DNA of 39,191 bases from positions 1-39,191 of the forward strand of contig DGDD01000199.1 of the NCBI GenBank assembly GCA_002385265.1, written 5' to 3'. The stretch is from Chitinophagaceae bacterium UBA3961 (lineage in GTDB: Bacteria; Bacteroidota; Bacteroidia; Chitinophagales; Chitinophagaceae). The position numbers and the translations under genes were made by a program. The notes beneath the pieces were generated by a model that was not told the DNA's origin, did not search any database, and saw only the letters and a list, made by a program, of their open reading frames with translations. Below are positions 14,866-25,000 of the stretch, piece after piece. The stretch's first letter is position 1. Every line of letters starts with the position of its first letter.

Positions 14866-15065
14866 GAGTTATAAGTTTAGAGTTTTAAGTTTTGTGTCGA
14901 AAGAATAAGTTAGTCGAAATAAGATTGGTTCCTTAAACGTCTTTTTTAAATGACGTGTTCTATACAAGCAAAAATGAAGGAAATGCCTTACGCAAGATCC
15001 TTCATTTCTGTTATCTTTTGTGATTAAGTTTCTGTTTCGAAACAACTACTCATAACTTACAACTC
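14866..15065. repeat. imperfect inverted repeats bounding an intergenic segment
   Basis: The 18-bp stretch at 14866-14883 matches the reverse complement of 15048-15065 at 15 of 18 positions. Between them lie a 5-bp hairpin (14937-14941/14952-14956, ACGTC/GACGT) and a perfect 10-bp inverted repeat (14972-14981/14998-15007, AAATGAAGGA/TCCTTCATTT). The inner repeats may act as terminators for the convergent LOG and barrel genes. Confidence 0.45.
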
Positions 15066-15074
15066 ACTACTCCA

Positions 15075-15869
15075 CTAAAACGCAAACCCCAAACTCAAGA
15101 TCGCTTCTGCTGTTCCAAAAGCCTGCTTCGCATGACCTTTGTAGATCTTCAGGTTCGAATAGCGCGCGTAGTCTAATTTGCCGGAGAATTCGAGGTATAC
15201 GTGTTTGTAGAAGGTGGAACGAACTACTGCTTCGGCACCCATGTTCCAACCGCCTAATTGAAATAAAGGATCGTTTTTCTGACCAAAGAAACTGTTCTCT
15301 ACGTGGGGAATCACAGGACCAACACCTATTTTTCCAAAGTAATCGATCTTAATGGTCTTCGCTTTGTTCTCCACGCCTTGCCAACGCTTCACCAAGTTGA
15401 AAAGAAGAAAATTAGCGCCATTGTTCAGGAAGTAAAAGAACCCATTGGCTTCATTGAATACAATGTTGGAATCGATAGGTGCATTGTTTCTTCTACCGGT
15501 AACATGGATGGTTTGTCCATCAGTAATGATGTACTTGGTGTGGTCGAAATTGATTTCAACTCCAAGGTCTTTTTTATTATTGAACATATAACCAATCCGG
15601 TAATTGTACTGTGGAATGGTCAATGCTTTTGTGAAAAGCGCATCGTTCCAGCCCGGACGGTTGTGAGCTTTAACGTTGTTGAGTTTGTAGTAGTTGCCTA
15701 AAGAAGGCTGACTTACCGTTACCGTACTTCTAGTGTAGGCTTCAGCATTGTAGCCCCATGAAAAATAGAAAGTACCTTTTTGTTTCTTCTTGTCTTTTGT
15801 TTGAGCAATTACACTTGTGTGAGCCAATAATAGGATACCGGCCACTAACATCATGATTCTTTTCTGCAT
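15075..15869 (-). CDS. predicted outer-membrane beta-barrel protein, function unknown
   Basis: The 264-residue product starts with a Sec signal peptide (MQKRIMMLVAGILLLAHTSVIAQ, cleavage probably after VIA or at AQ-TK), then a short basic stretch and a long series of alternating aromatic and polar strands (FYFSWGYNAEAYTRS, NYRIGYMFNN, DLGVEINFDHTKY, YLEFSGKLDYARY), ending in LSLGFAF with the C-terminal phenylalanine typical of barrel proteins. I recognise no specific family. The ATG at 15869 is chosen because the signal peptide begins there and an exact promoter box lies at 15897-15904, downstream of the alternative start at 15953. It is on the same strand as metH, 59 bp after its stop, but has its own promoter. 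Confidence 0.75.
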   Translation of the reverse strand: MQKRIMMLVAGILLLAHTSVIAQTKDKKKQKGTFYFSWGYNAEAYTRSTVTVSQPSLGNYYKLNNVKAHNRPGWNDALFTKALTIPQYNYRIGYMFNNKKDLGVEINFDHTKYIITDGQTIHVTGRRNNAPIDSNIVFNEANGFFYFLNNGANFLLFNLVKRWQGVENKAKTIKIDYFGKIGVGPVIPHVENSFFGQKNDPLFQLGGWNMGAEAVVRSTFYKHVYLEFSGKLDYARYSNLKIYKGHAKQAFGTAEAILSLGFAF

Positions 15870-15896
15870 AAAGATTCGTTGTTTGGATTTGCGCCG

Positions 15897-15904
15897 CAAA
15901 TCTA
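15897..15904 (-). promoter_or_regulatory. -7 box of the barrel protein gene
   Basis: On the minus strand TAGATTTG matches TAnnTTTG exactly, 27 bp before the ATG at 15869. Confidence 0.6.
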
Positions 15905-15928
15905 GCACGTAAAAATGTTTTTCGTTTG

Positions 15929-18607
15929 TTATTCCAAAATGGGTCTGAGCCATTTTGTCATTATTTCAGTGGTGCTCTCTTTTCTTACAGTATAGTCGTT
16001 GAGTTGGTCCTGCTGAATCTTTCCAACACCGAAGTATTGGCTTTGAGGATGACTGAAATACCATCCGCAAACAGAAGATGCAGGGTACATGGCAAGTGAT
16101 TCTGTTAGTTGAATATTGGTGGTGGCTTCGCCGCCTAAAAGATCAAACAATTTGTATTTTTCAGTATGGTCCGGACAAGCTGGGTAACCCGGTGCCGGAC
16201 GAATACCTACGTATTTTTCTTTGATCAGTTCTTCGTTGCTCAGTTTTTCTTCTTTCACATAACCCCACCATTTGGTTCTTACTTGAGCATGCAAGTATTC
16301 AGCAAAGGCTTCAGCTAAACGATCGGCCAAAGCTTGCAACATGATTTTATTATAATCGTCATGTGCCGCCTCAAATTTCTTAATAGGAGCATCAATACCA
16401 TGAATGGTGACGCTGAAAGCTCCGATATGGTCTTTCTTGCCTTCTGATTCAGGACAAATAAAGTCTGCTAATGATAAATTCGGCTGACCTGCGGCTTTCT
16501 TTATCTGTTGACGTAAGAATTCAAGATTTACTTTTTTAGCTCCATCTTTTACAACCACTGTATCGGCACCATTGCTATTAGCTTCCCAGAAGCCAATTAC
16601 ACCAGTAGCGTCCAACCAGTTTTCTTTGATCACTGTATCGAGGAGTGCATTCGCATCGTTGAACAATTTCGTAGCTTCTTTGCCTACTACACCATCGGCT
16701 AAGATGGCAGGATATTTTCCATGCAATTCCCAAGCGATGAAGAAGGGCGTCCAGTCAATATAGGGACGCAATTCAGCAATTGGAACAGACTTGAATTGTT
16801 TGATTCCGGTGAATTGTGGAGTAGATGGTTGGAACTCATTCCAGTTGATCGCCGTTTTTTGTGTGCGGGCCGTTTCCAAAGGAATGTACTCTTTCACCGT
16901 TCTTCTATTGAAGAAATCTTCTGCAAGCGTCGTGTATTCTGTTTTGATCGTATCCAGAAAATCGGTCTTTTGTTCTTTGCTCAACAAAGAACCGGCAACA
17001 GTTACGCTTCTGGAAGCATCCAATACATGCACCACACCCTCATTGTATTCGGGGGCAATTTTAACAGCCGTGTGCATTCTGGAAGTAGTAGCACCTCCAA
17101 TAAGTAGGGGCTGCTTCATGCCTCTGCGTTTCATTTCGTGCGCAACGTTTACCATTTCATCGAGCGAAGGGGTAATTAATCCGCTCAAGCCAATGATGTC
17201 AACGTTTTCTTTTTGCGCAGTATCTAAGATTTTATCGGTAGGAACCATTACACCCAAGTCGATAATATTATAGCCATTACAGCCCAATACAACTCCTACG
17301 ATGTTTTTCCCGATATCGTGTACATCGCCTTTTACGGTTGCCAACAAGATAGTAGGTGCATTCGAAGCTTCTTGTTTTTCAGCCTCAATATAAGGGGTAA
17401 GCCAAGCCACACTTTTCTTCATTACACGCGCACTCTTTACCACTTGAGGTAAGAACATCTTACCCGCGCCAAACAGATCACCCACTACATTCATGCCTGC
17501 CATTAAAGGGCCTTCAATTACTTCGAGCGGTTTTGAATATTTTACGCGCGCTTCTTCCGTGTCTACGTCAATGTATTCGGTGATACCATTTACCAACGCA
17601 TGTTTTATGCGTTCTTCTACACTGGTATGTCTCCAAGCATCGTCTTTCTTTTCTTCTTTCCCTTTTGCCTTAACTGTTTCAGCAAAAGCGATGAGTTTTT
17701 CGGTTGCTTGGTTATTGTCGTTGTTTCTATTTAAGATCACATCTTCGCACAGGTTCCTTAACTCGGGTTCAATTTCATCGTATACCACCAATTGTCCGGC
17801 GTTAACAATGCCCATTCCCATTCCCGCTTTGATGGCATGAAATAAGAATACGCTGTGCATCGCTTCACGAACGTGATCGTTTCCTCTGAATGAGAAAGAA
17901 AGGTTACTCACGCCACCACTTACTTTGGTGAGCGGCATTAAGCGCATGATCTCTCTGGTAGCTTCAATAAAATCTACACCGTAATTATTGTGTTCTTCCA
18001 ATCCTGTTGCAACAGCAAAAATGTTTGGGTCGAAGATGATGTCTTGAGGATCGAAACCAACCTGTTCAGTTAAGATTTTATAGGCTCTGTGACAGATTTC
18101 AATTTTACGTTCTTTGGTATCAGCCTGTCCTTTCTCATCAAAAGCCATTACGATAACGGCTGCACCATAAGCTTGACAAATAGTAGCTTGTTCAATGAAC
18201 TTGGCTTCTCCTTCTTTCATGGAGATGGAGTTCACGATACATTTTCCTTGCACGCATTTCAGCCCGGCTTCAATGATCTCGAATTTCGAAGAGTCGATCA
18301 TGATGGGAATACGCGCAATATCGGGTTCGCTCTGTAATAGATTTAAGAAAGTAGTCATGGCTTGAACACCGTCGAGAAGAGCATCGTCCATGTTTACATC
18401 CAACACTTGAGCGCCGTTTTCTACTTGTTGGCGGGCTACACTCAAGGCTTCTTCATAATTTCCTTCCTTAATAAGTCGCGCGAATTTTTTCGAACCGGTT
18501 ACATTCGTTCTTTCACCCACGTTCACAAAATTGGTTTCCGGGCGAATAACCAGGGGTCCTAATCCACTTAATCGTAAAAAGGGTTTTATTACAGTAGCAG
18601 TTGACAT
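15929..18607 (-). CDS. metH: cobalamin-dependent methionine synthase, folate/B12/activation part
   Basis: This 892-residue protein carries the last three of the four MetH modules. First the methyltetrahydrofolate-binding barrel ([19 protein letters not shown] near residue 27, then DVNMDD and [11 protein letters not shown]), then the cobalamin cap and Rossmann domain with the cobalt-ligating His430 in [12 protein letters not shown] and the [11 protein letters not shown] loop, and last the SAM-binding reactivation domain with [15 protein letters not shown] and [11 protein letters not shown]. The homocysteine-binding module is missing here and is the separate gene at 18613-19632, only 5 bp upstream. 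Together they methylate homocysteine to methionine. The split is intact on both sides, so it is a gene fission, not a frameshift wreck. Confidence 0.95.
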   Translation of the reverse strand: MSTATVIKPFLRLSGLGPLVIRPETNFVNVGERTNVTGSKKFARLIKEGNYEEALSVARQQVENGAQVLDVNMDDALLDGVQAMTTFLNLLQSEPDIARIPIMIDSSKFEIIEAGLKCVQGKCIVNSISMKEGEAKFIEQATICQAYGAAVIVMAFDEKGQADTKERKIEICHRAYKILTEQVGFDPQDIIFDPNIFAVATGLEEHNNYGVDFIEATREIMRLMPLTKVSGGVSNLSFSFRGNDHVREAMHSVFLFHAIKAGMGMGIVNAGQLVVYDEIEPELRNLCEDVILNRNNDNNQATEKLIAFAETVKAKGKEEKKDDAWRHTSVEERIKHALVNGITEYIDVDTEEARVKYSKPLEVIEGPLMAGMNVVGDLFGAGKMFLPQVVKSARVMKKSVAWLTPYIEAEKQEASNAPTILLATVKGDVHDIGKNIVGVVLGCNGYNIIDLGVMVPTDKILDTAQKENVDIIGLSGLITPSLDEMVNVAHEMKRRGMKQPLLIGGATTSRMHTAVKIAPEYNEGVVHVLDASRSVTVAGSLLSKEQKTDFLDTIKTEYTTLAEDFFNRRTVKEYIPLETARTQKTAINWNEFQPSTPQFTGIKQFKSVPIAELRPYIDWTPFFIAWELHGKYPAILADGVVGKEATKLFNDANALLDTVIKENWLDATGVIGFWEANSNGADTVVVKDGAKKVNLEFLRQQIKKAAGQPNLSLADFICPESEGKKDHIGAFSVTIHGIDAPIKKFEAAHDDYNKIMLQALADRLAEAFAEYLHAQVRTKWWGYVKEEKLSNEELIKEKYVGIRPAPGYPACPDHTEKYKLFDLLGGEATTNIQLTESLAMYPASSVCGWYFSHPQSQYFGVGKIQQDQLNDYTVRKESTTEIMTKWLRPILE

Positions 18608-18612
18608 AATGG

Positions 18613-19632
18613 TTAGTTCAGTTCTGTTTCAACAATAGGTAATGGACGAGGTTTGATCGTTTTTACGTGATCAGCAATGTGTTTGATATGATCGGGGGTA
18701 GTGCCACAGCAGCCACCAACAATATTTACAAATCCTTCTTGAGCCCAATCTTCAAGGTAGTGACCGGTGTCTTCCGGACGTTCGTCGTATTCGCCCATTG
18801 CGTTGGGCAAACCGGCGTTGGGGTAAGCTGATACAAAGCAAGAAGCGATCTGAGACAATTCAGCGATGTGTGGGCGCATTTCTTTTGCACCCAAGGCACA
18901 GTTCAAACCTACACTGAGTGGGCGCGCGTGTGCTACCGAAGTGTAGAAGGCTTCCAGGGTTTGACCACTCAAGGTTCTTCCCGATGCATCGGTAATGGTA
19001 CCGGAGATCATAATGGGAAGTTCTTTTTTACCTGTTTCGCGGAAATATTTTTTAGCGGCGAAGATGGCTCCTTTGGCGTTCAAGGTATCGAAGATGGTTT
19101 CGATGAGAAGAATGTCTGCTCCACCATCTACCAATCCGCTTATTTGTTCGTAATAAGCTGCCACTACTTCATCGAATGTAACCGCACGAAATCCGGGGTT
19201 GTTTACGTCCGGACTCAAGGAAAGGGTTTTATTCAAAGGGCCAATGGCACCTGCCACGAACTTGGGCTTGGTATCTTCGGGGTGTTGTTCTTTGTATTGC
19301 GCAATGGCGTCTTTGGCGCATTTCACTGCGGCAACGTTTAATTCGTAGGCAAGTGATTGCATGTCGTAGTCGGCCATGGCAATCACCGTGCTGCTGAAAG
19401 TATTGGTTTCAATAATATCAGCTCCTGCTTCGAGGTATTGTTTGTGAATGGCAGTGATGATATCAGGACGTGTAATGTTCAACAAGTCGTTGTTACCTTT
19501 TACATCGGAATGCCAATCTTTGAAACGATCGCCACGGTAGTCTTCTTCCTGCAATTTGTAGCGTTGGATCATGGTACCCATTGCGCCATCGATCACTAGA
19601 ATTCTTTGTTCCAGTTCTTTTCTAATATCCAT
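18613..19632 (-). CDS. homocysteine S-methyltransferase module of split MetH
   Basis: This 339-residue protein is the N-terminal homocysteine-binding barrel of methionine synthase. It has the entry motif [23 protein letters not shown], and three zinc-binding cysteines: Cys245 in [11 protein letters not shown] and Cys308-Cys309 in [12 protein letters not shown], which activate the homocysteine thiolate. It stops cleanly and the rest of MetH follows 5 bp later on the same strand, so the two are co-transcribed and must assemble as a two-subunit enzyme. The operon has a strong promoter and a structured leader (see 19661-19730). Similar splits occur in other Bacteroidota (recalled, not checked). 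Confidence 0.93.
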   Translation of the reverse strand: MDIRKELEQRILVIDGAMGTMIQRYKLQEEDYRGDRFKDWHSDVKGNNDLLNITRPDIITAIHKQYLEAGADIIETNTFSSTVIAMADYDMQSLAYELNVAAVKCAKDAIAQYKEQHPEDTKPKFVAGAIGPLNKTLSLSPDVNNPGFRAVTFDEVVAAYYEQISGLVDGGADILLIETIFDTLNAKGAIFAAKKYFRETGKKELPIMISGTITDASGRTLSGQTLEAFYTSVAHARPLSVGLNCALGAKEMRPHIAELSQIASCFVSAYPNAGLPNAMGEYDERPEDTGHYLEDWAQEGFVNIVGGCCGTTPDHIKHIADHVKTIKPRPLPIVETELN

Positions 19633-19660
19633 TCATAAAGGATTTAGTGTACAATAGTTG

Positions 19661-19730
19661 AGCGGATGCCGGACGGCTAAAAACGTGAAGAAATTCGGAA
19701 ATAGATTTTAACACGTTTATTAGTTCCGCT
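19661..19730 (-). promoter_or_regulatory. structured leader of the metH operon, candidate riboswitch
   Basis: The leader folds into a three-way junction. P1: AGCGGA/TCCGCT (19725-19730 with 19661-19666). P2: AAACGTG/CACGTTT (19712-19718 with 19681-19687) with a 24-nt loop. P3: GCC/GGC (19668-19670 with 19675-19677). All stems are perfect and nested. I see no B12 box and no match to SAM classes I know. Ligand and class are unknown; the position suggests control by cobalamin, SAM, methionine or folate. Confidence 0.45.
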
Positions 19731-19761
19731 TCTGGCCGAACAATAAACAAATCCGCCTGCG

Positions 19762-19791
19762 CAAAGGTACAACAGTTTGAATTGATAACAA
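19762..19791 (-). promoter_or_regulatory. promoter of the metH operon
   Basis: On the minus strand TACCTTTG (19762-19769) is an exact TAnnTTTG box with TTG (19789-19791) 19 bp upstream. It overlaps the end of the recR gene and predicts a leader of about 120 nt. Confidence 0.75.
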
Positions 19792-19792
19792 A

Positions 19793-20413
19793 CTACCTAT
19801 TGGCTACATAGTTCTCAATGGGCATGCGGTTTTGAAGGCTTCTTCCAAGGGTAAGCTCGTCGGCATACTCTAGTTCGCCCCCAAAAGCTACCCCTCTGGC
19901 AATAGTGGTGATTTTTACACCCAAGGGCTGGAGTTTCTTTTGAATGTAGTAGATGGTGGTATCTCCTTGAATAGTAGGGTTTAAGGCAAAAACAATTTCC
20001 TCGGTTCCCTCTTTTTGAACGCGGTTAGCGAGCGACTCAATATTCAATTGGTCGGGGCCAATTCCGTCGAGTGGTGAAATGATGCCCCCCAACACATGGT
20101 AGGTTCCATTGAATTGTTGGGTGTTTTCGAGCGCAATCACGTCTTTAATGCTTTCCACTACGCAGATAATGTTTTGCTTTCTCATCGGATTCGAGCAAAG
20201 CAAACAAATATCATTATCCGATACATTGTGACAACGGGTGCAGAATTTGATGTTCGTCCGCATTTTAATAATGGCTTCTCCAAAAGCACTTACTTTTTCA
20301 GTGTCTTGCTTTAATAGATGTAACACCAATCTTAATGCTGTTTTCTTCCCAATGCCCGGAAGTTTGGAGAATTCATTCACCGCGTTTTCTAACAATGTAC
20401 TCGAGAGTTGCAT
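19793..20413 (-). CDS. recR: recombination protein RecR
   Basis: RecR works with RecF/RecO to load RecA at single-strand gaps during recombinational repair. The 206-residue product has the helix-hairpin-helix (FSKLPGIGKKTALRLVLHLL), a four-cysteine zinc motif (FCTRCHNVSDNDICLLC, about residues 57-73), the Toprim domain beginning CVVESIKDVIALE, and the C-terminal ITTIARGVAFGGELEYADE with TLGRSLQNR. Length is normal. Its promoter box TATCTTTG ends only 4 bp before the ATG, so the mRNA is probably leaderless. The metH promoter overlaps its 3' end. Confidence 0.97.
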   Translation of the reverse strand: MQLSSTLLENAVNEFSKLPGIGKKTALRLVLHLLKQDTEKVSAFGEAIIKMRTNIKFCTRCHNVSDNDICLLCSNPMRKQNIICVVESIKDVIALENTQQFNGTYHVLGGIISPLDGIGPDQLNIESLANRVQKEGTEEIVFALNPTIQGDTTIYYIQKKLQPLGVKITTIARGVAFGGELEYADELTLGRSLQNRMPIENYVANR

Positions 20414-20417
20414 GGGG

Positions 20418-20425
20418 CAAAGATA
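20418..20425 (-). promoter_or_regulatory. -7 box of recR, 4 bp from the start codon
   Basis: On the minus strand TATCTTTG is an exact match to TAnnTTTG and is separated from the ATG by four bases. A start of transcription at the usual distance falls at or next to the A of ATG, implying a leaderless mRNA. Confidence 0.6.
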
Positions 20426-20445
20426 GGATATAAGGAGGGGGGGAA

Positions 20446-20473
20446 ATTAAGAATTAAGAATTAATAATTAATA
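20446..20473 (+). repeat. heptamer tandem repeat ATTAAGA/ATTAATA, four units
   Basis: Units ATTAAGA (20446, 20453) and ATTAATA (20460, 20467) follow with an exact 7-bp period. A related three-unit array on the other strand lies at 37754-37774. Confidence 0.75.
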
Positions 20474-20528
20474 ATGAAACAGCCGGAGTACAGGAGGGAG
20501 GAGGGAAGATGGAGGAGGTAGACTATCC

Positions 20529-20562
20529 ATCCTGAAAATCCTTTAATCCTTGAATCCTGATC
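20529..20562 (-). repeat. dispersed AGGATT repeat, copy 3, followed by pyrimidine tract
   Basis: Reverse-oriented 34-bp copy of the repeat at 10233-10267. Reading along the minus strand it is followed by a pyrimidine tract (about 20528-20485) rich in CCTCC, the same arrangement as copy 2. It touches the stop codon region of the lipoprotein gene at 20561. Confidence 0.85.
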
Positions 20563-21976
20563 ACAGGTCCAAATCAATTTCATTCTCCCAATTAGCCTTG
20601 ATCGTAATTTTTCGCTTTATAGGAATGGCGATTTCAGGTTGTTTGCGATTGGGGTAATATTGACCGGCATCCCATTTGCCATTTTTGTTGTCGTCGTAAA
20701 GAATTCGAAGATCATAGTCGCCTGGCACGAAAAGCTGACTGGTAAAGGTTTTGTCGGTGAATACATGAGAATACACCACTGCATCAGACTGTACAAATTG
20801 CAATACCGGATTTTTACTGAGATCTAAGTTTGTAAAGCGCAAACGAACAATGCCGTATGCCGATTTCTTCTTAGACTTGAAACTCAGTGTATCGGTTTTC
20901 GATAATTGACGTCCCAAAGTGTCGACTGCAAAATCCTTGTCAACAATGATCACATATTTTGTGTCTTCTTCCCAATTGTATTTCAACGAGAGTTTTGAAT
21001 TGGTGCTGTCTGAAACCAATGTATAGTTTTTGATTGGCTGCATGGAGTCTTTGAAAAAGCGCAACTTCGTACTGTCGTAAGTTCTAAGCGGAGTAGTTTT
21101 GAAGGAGATTTCCAGCGGCTTCAACAAATCCTGTTCACCGGCATTGACATTGGTTTCGTAACGGAGTTTCTTGTCTGCTGCATTTTTTGCTGCCGGACCT
21201 TTTGCAGATGCAATAGGCTTTACCGGTTCTTCTTCTTCAGCATAAGCATACAAAGTTAAAGGAGCTGTTTTCCCAATGATCACCGGTTCATTCGAAAAAG
21301 CAAACAGTTGTCGATTGCTGGTATAAGTGCGTGTACCACTTTCGTCTTTAAAGGCAAATAAGTAATAAGTTCCTGCGGCTACATTTTTGAATTCAAATTT
21401 ACCTTCCTTATCTAATCGGGTGATGTAACGAGGCTTTTGTTTTGAAACGGTAGAATCATCGTTCTTACGGTGCAGTACAGCAATTAAGGTGCTGTCTGTT
21501 TTACCGGTTTCAGCCATTATTACATTGCCGTTGTAGGTATTGTTGTCGATAGAATCGCCGGTTGCAAATACGTAGCGGAAATTCTTCAAAACATTGTTCT
21601 CGTTTACGTCTCTGATACCGTTGCCAAAATCAAATGTATAGGTGGTATTAGGCTCTAATGTGTCTTTGATGGTAATGGTCACCACTTTTAATTTTGACTC
21701 TACTATCGGGTTGATTTTAGGCGTAGGGCTTACAATCAGGTTTTGGGTGATATTGTCGAGATTCACGTACTCATCAAAAACCAGGTTGATTTTTTTCTGG
21801 GTTACATTGGTGGCGTTTGCTCCGGGTTTAGCGGCCATCAAAACCGGCGGTAAACTATCTTTCGGCCCACCCAAGGGAGGTGCCATATTTGCACAACCCG
21901 ATTGGCTTACCCAAAATGGAATGCTCAAAAAATAGATTGCAAGAGATGTCAGTACCGACCAGCTAAATTTCTTCAT
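20561..21976 (-). CDS. Ig-like domain lipoprotein, conserved in Bacteroidota
   Basis: A 471-residue protein with a Sec signal peptide and a probable lipobox ending at Cys28 (VSQSGC), followed by the phylum-typical ANMAPPLGGPKDSLPP sequence. An SbsA-type Ig-like domain follows (about 40-140: INLVFDEYVNLDNITQNLIVSPTP, shown in part as FDEYVNLDNITQNL). The middle has strands typical of carboxypeptidase regulatory-like folds (GKFEFKNVAAGTYYLFAFKD), and the end has a DLRILYDDNKNGKWDAGQYY segment resembling a calcium-binding loop. It is expected on the periplasmic or outer face of a membrane. The function of this conserved family is not known to me. A weak promoter-like TAATTTTA lies at 21987-21994. 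Confidence 0.82.
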   Translation of the reverse strand: MKKFSWSVLTSLAIYFLSIPFWVSQSGCANMAPPLGGPKDSLPPVLMAAKPGANATNVTQKKINLVFDEYVNLDNITQNLIVSPTPKINPIVESKLKVVTITIKDTLEPNTTYTFDFGNGIRDVNENNVLKNFRYVFATGDSIDNNTYNGNVIMAETGKTDSTLIAVLHRKNDDSTVSKQKPRYITRLDKEGKFEFKNVAAGTYYLFAFKDESGTRTYTSNRQLFAFSNEPVIIGKTAPLTLYAYAEEEEPVKPIASAKGPAAKNAADKKLRYETNVNAGEQDLLKPLEISFKTTPLRTYDSTKLRFFKDSMQPIKNYTLVSDSTNSKLSLKYNWEEDTKYVIIVDKDFAVDTLGRQLSKTDTLSFKSKKKSAYGIVRLRFTNLDLSKNPVLQFVQSDAVVYSHVFTDKTFTSQLFVPGDYDLRILYDDNKNGKWDAGQYYPNRKQPEIAIPIKRKITIKANWENEIDLDL

Positions 21977-22035
21977 AACAGAGGCGTAAAATTACAGTCT
22001 TTCCCAAGAACTAATTGTCAAGATTTCCATAAACA

Positions 22036-25000
22036 TTAAGAAAGATCTTCTTCTCCGTCGGCGCTGAGCTCATGAAGCGCTACCGCCATATTATTGGTTT
22101 TCACAAATTCACACCAATGGCAGTCGGCTTTCCCGCATCCCGTATAGAAGTCCCGAGCCTGAATTTTCTCCCAAACCTCCACAATTTGCTGCTTAACGGT
22201 GGTTACATCGGCAGCAGTGATATCCACTTTTGCGCGCTCCGATTTCTTATCGTTGGTTGGTTCAATAAAGTCGAATTCAGTACTCACTACTTTCCAATCT
22301 TTCTGTTCATAATGATCAATCAAGATCTTATAAAACACCGCCTGACGCCAATAATCTCCTCCATTGGGGTCTTTGTCGTTCGGCCTTTTCAGCTTTTTAT
22401 CCGCTTTTTCAGGATCCCCCGTTTTATAATCTACTACATTCACTTCTTTTCCATTGAATTCCAGTTTATCGAGTTTTCCTTTCAATGGAACGCCGTTCAC
22501 TACCACATTGCGGATGTTGCGCTCAATGGCAACTATTTTGTTGAAGCGACTGATATTGTTGTCATAGTAAGTGGAGAGTATTTCATGACCATACTCCATT
22601 CTTCTATTGAACTGCTCTTGGGTAAAGCTTTCGCGATGGCGATGCATGTACCAATCAAAATCCCTTGTAAATTGGTCCTTACCCGGAAACTCATTGGCGG
22701 GGTGTTCTTGCATTCCTTTGAAGAGCTTTTCCAAAGCAAAGTGCACAGCAGATCCAAATTCAGTGCTTTCATTTTTGGGCGAAGGAATTCGAACCAGGTT
22801 GTTGAAATAGAAATTGAGCGGACAGTTCAAGTAATTGTTTAAAGCCGTTACGTTCATCGTAAACTTCTCCAATATTCGATCGATAAAGTCGGCTTCTATT
22901 TTTTCAATTTCAGGTGCAATGATGGTGTTGAAAGGAATACTCTGGTATTCCATGATCGTTTCCGGATCTATCACCCTCGATTCAATGGCAGTGCCATTGC
23001 TGTCTATGATCTCCGCAATGAAGCGAGTTGGCTCCAAAGCTTTTCCTTTTTCATTGTTTTTTGAATAAGTAATGATCAACTCCTTTTCGGCCCGTGTGAT
23101 GGCCACATAGAACAAGCGCCGGAGTTCTTCTTCCGAAGCATTGCCTGCCATGGTGCTGAACACGGTATCCGGTAATTTGAAGCCTTTGCTTCTGTTGGCT
23201 TTTTTCTCCCAAGATTTTGCATCGCAACCGGCTACAATTACATGTTCAAATTCCAATCCCTTAGAGCCATGGTTGGTGAGTAAATTCACCCCTTTCTCTG
23301 AACCGCTGGTTTCCATCAAAGGCAACTCAATACCTTCTCTCTCCATGATATCAATTACGCCTACAAATTCTTTTAAATGCAAAGAAGGATTACGATGGGT
23401 TTCATCTTTTACAAAATTAAATAGAGAAGTGAGCGCTTCTAAATCATGGTGCTTGTTAGGGCTTTGCATAATGCTGCTCAAAATCCCTGTTTCTCTTATG
23501 ATCGATTCAAACAATTGTTGTAAGGTGACATTGTAAGCATCGCCAATGAATTTTTCAGCCAGCGTGATGGCCTTTTTTAGACCCGGATGAATACCGGTGG
23601 CAAAAAGATCACGTGGCGCTTCCGTGGCTTTGTCGAATAGATATTTGCGCAAACTGCTGCCGTCTTCACTGTATCTTTTTTCTGCTACCGTAGAAGTGAT
23701 CTTGGCAATTTCGATAGGGGGTATGCCGTACCAATTGGCGTGTAATAACTCGAACAACATCTCGTCTCCACCATAAGGTGTATCCAATTCTGCATTGATG
23801 TATCGAAGATGCAACAGTATTTTATTGATCAATGGAATTCCGAACAAATTGAATCTTCGCTTGCTGTAAAAAGGAATGTTTTTGAGTTTGAGATAGTCTT
23901 GCAACTCCGAGCCAAAAGCATTTTCACGATACAGTACAGCGATAGAAGCCGGGTTTACACCATTTTGAATCCATTTACTAATTTGATCTGTAATTCCAAT
24001 CAGTTCTACTCTCTTGTTTTCAAACTCTACAATTCTAGGTTCAGGAAAACTGCCCTGCCATTTCGGATTGGAAGCGATCAATTCTTTTGTAAGATTCGGA
24101 ATTTTCTGTACCAATCGTTCATTGTTTCGATCGATCAATGATTTTGCAATATTGAGAATGGGTTGCGTTGAACGATAGTTATTCGACAATACAATGGTCT
24201 TAATCTGGGCTTTGTATTGATCGGCGATTTCTACCATGTTTTCCAAATTGGCTCCTTGGAAACGATAGATGCTTTGGTCGTCATCGCCCACTACGAAAAT
24301 GTTGGGCTGCTCCCAATAATTGATTAATAAAGACACTAACATGTTTTGAGTACCGCTCGAATCTTGGTATTCGTCTACCAATATGAATTGATATTTTTCT
24401 TGGTATTCGAGCAATAGGGATTGGTTTTCTTTGAATGCTTGTATCACCCAATTGATCATGTCGTCGAAATCATATCGATTTCTTTTTCGCATGGCCTCTT
24501 GAAATCGTTCGAATTCATTGACGGCCGCTCTCAGCTTTTCAACTTTCTTTACTTCGATTTCAACTCTATCGGTTCTTACATCTCCTTTTTTGAAATTGCC
24601 CACGGCCTTTTTGGCGATGTTTTCGTCTCTGAAAGGAAGATCATTAATATACCGGTCGATGGCGTCATTGAGGAACTGGGGAGTCCATCCCTCTTTTTTC
24701 ATGGTAGAGAAAAGGCTGAGGAGGGATTTGGTTTCGAAATACACATCGCCACGGTATCTTTTCAAAGGATTGCCTTTTTTAAAACCGTCGATGAGTTCTT
24801 TCATGAGTTCGATTTGTTCTAGCTCAGAGATGGGGTCGAGATAGGTCTTATCGAACAGTGATAGGTTGTCTTGAATAATTTCATTGCAGAAGGAGTGATA
24901 AGTATTGATGTTCACCTTGTAGGCATCGGGTCCAATGAATTGCAGCAAGCGCTTTCTCATGGCTATTACACCGGCATCGGTGAATGTAAGGCAAAGGATG

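Noticed and set aside
14972..15007. Rho-independent terminator after the LOG gene
   Set aside because: The 10-bp stem has a 16-nt loop and no following T-tract, so I list it only as an inverted repeat.
18868..19341. 157-residue frame on the plus strand inside the homocysteine methyltransferase gene
   Set aside because: Antisense shadow of a well-supported gene with all catalytic motifs intact.
19618..19636. Four-codon frame (ATG AAT GGA TAT TAG) overlapping the metH operon start, as a leader peptide
   Set aside because: It overlaps the true ATG by chance of an ATGAATG sequence and has no methionine- or regulation-related content.
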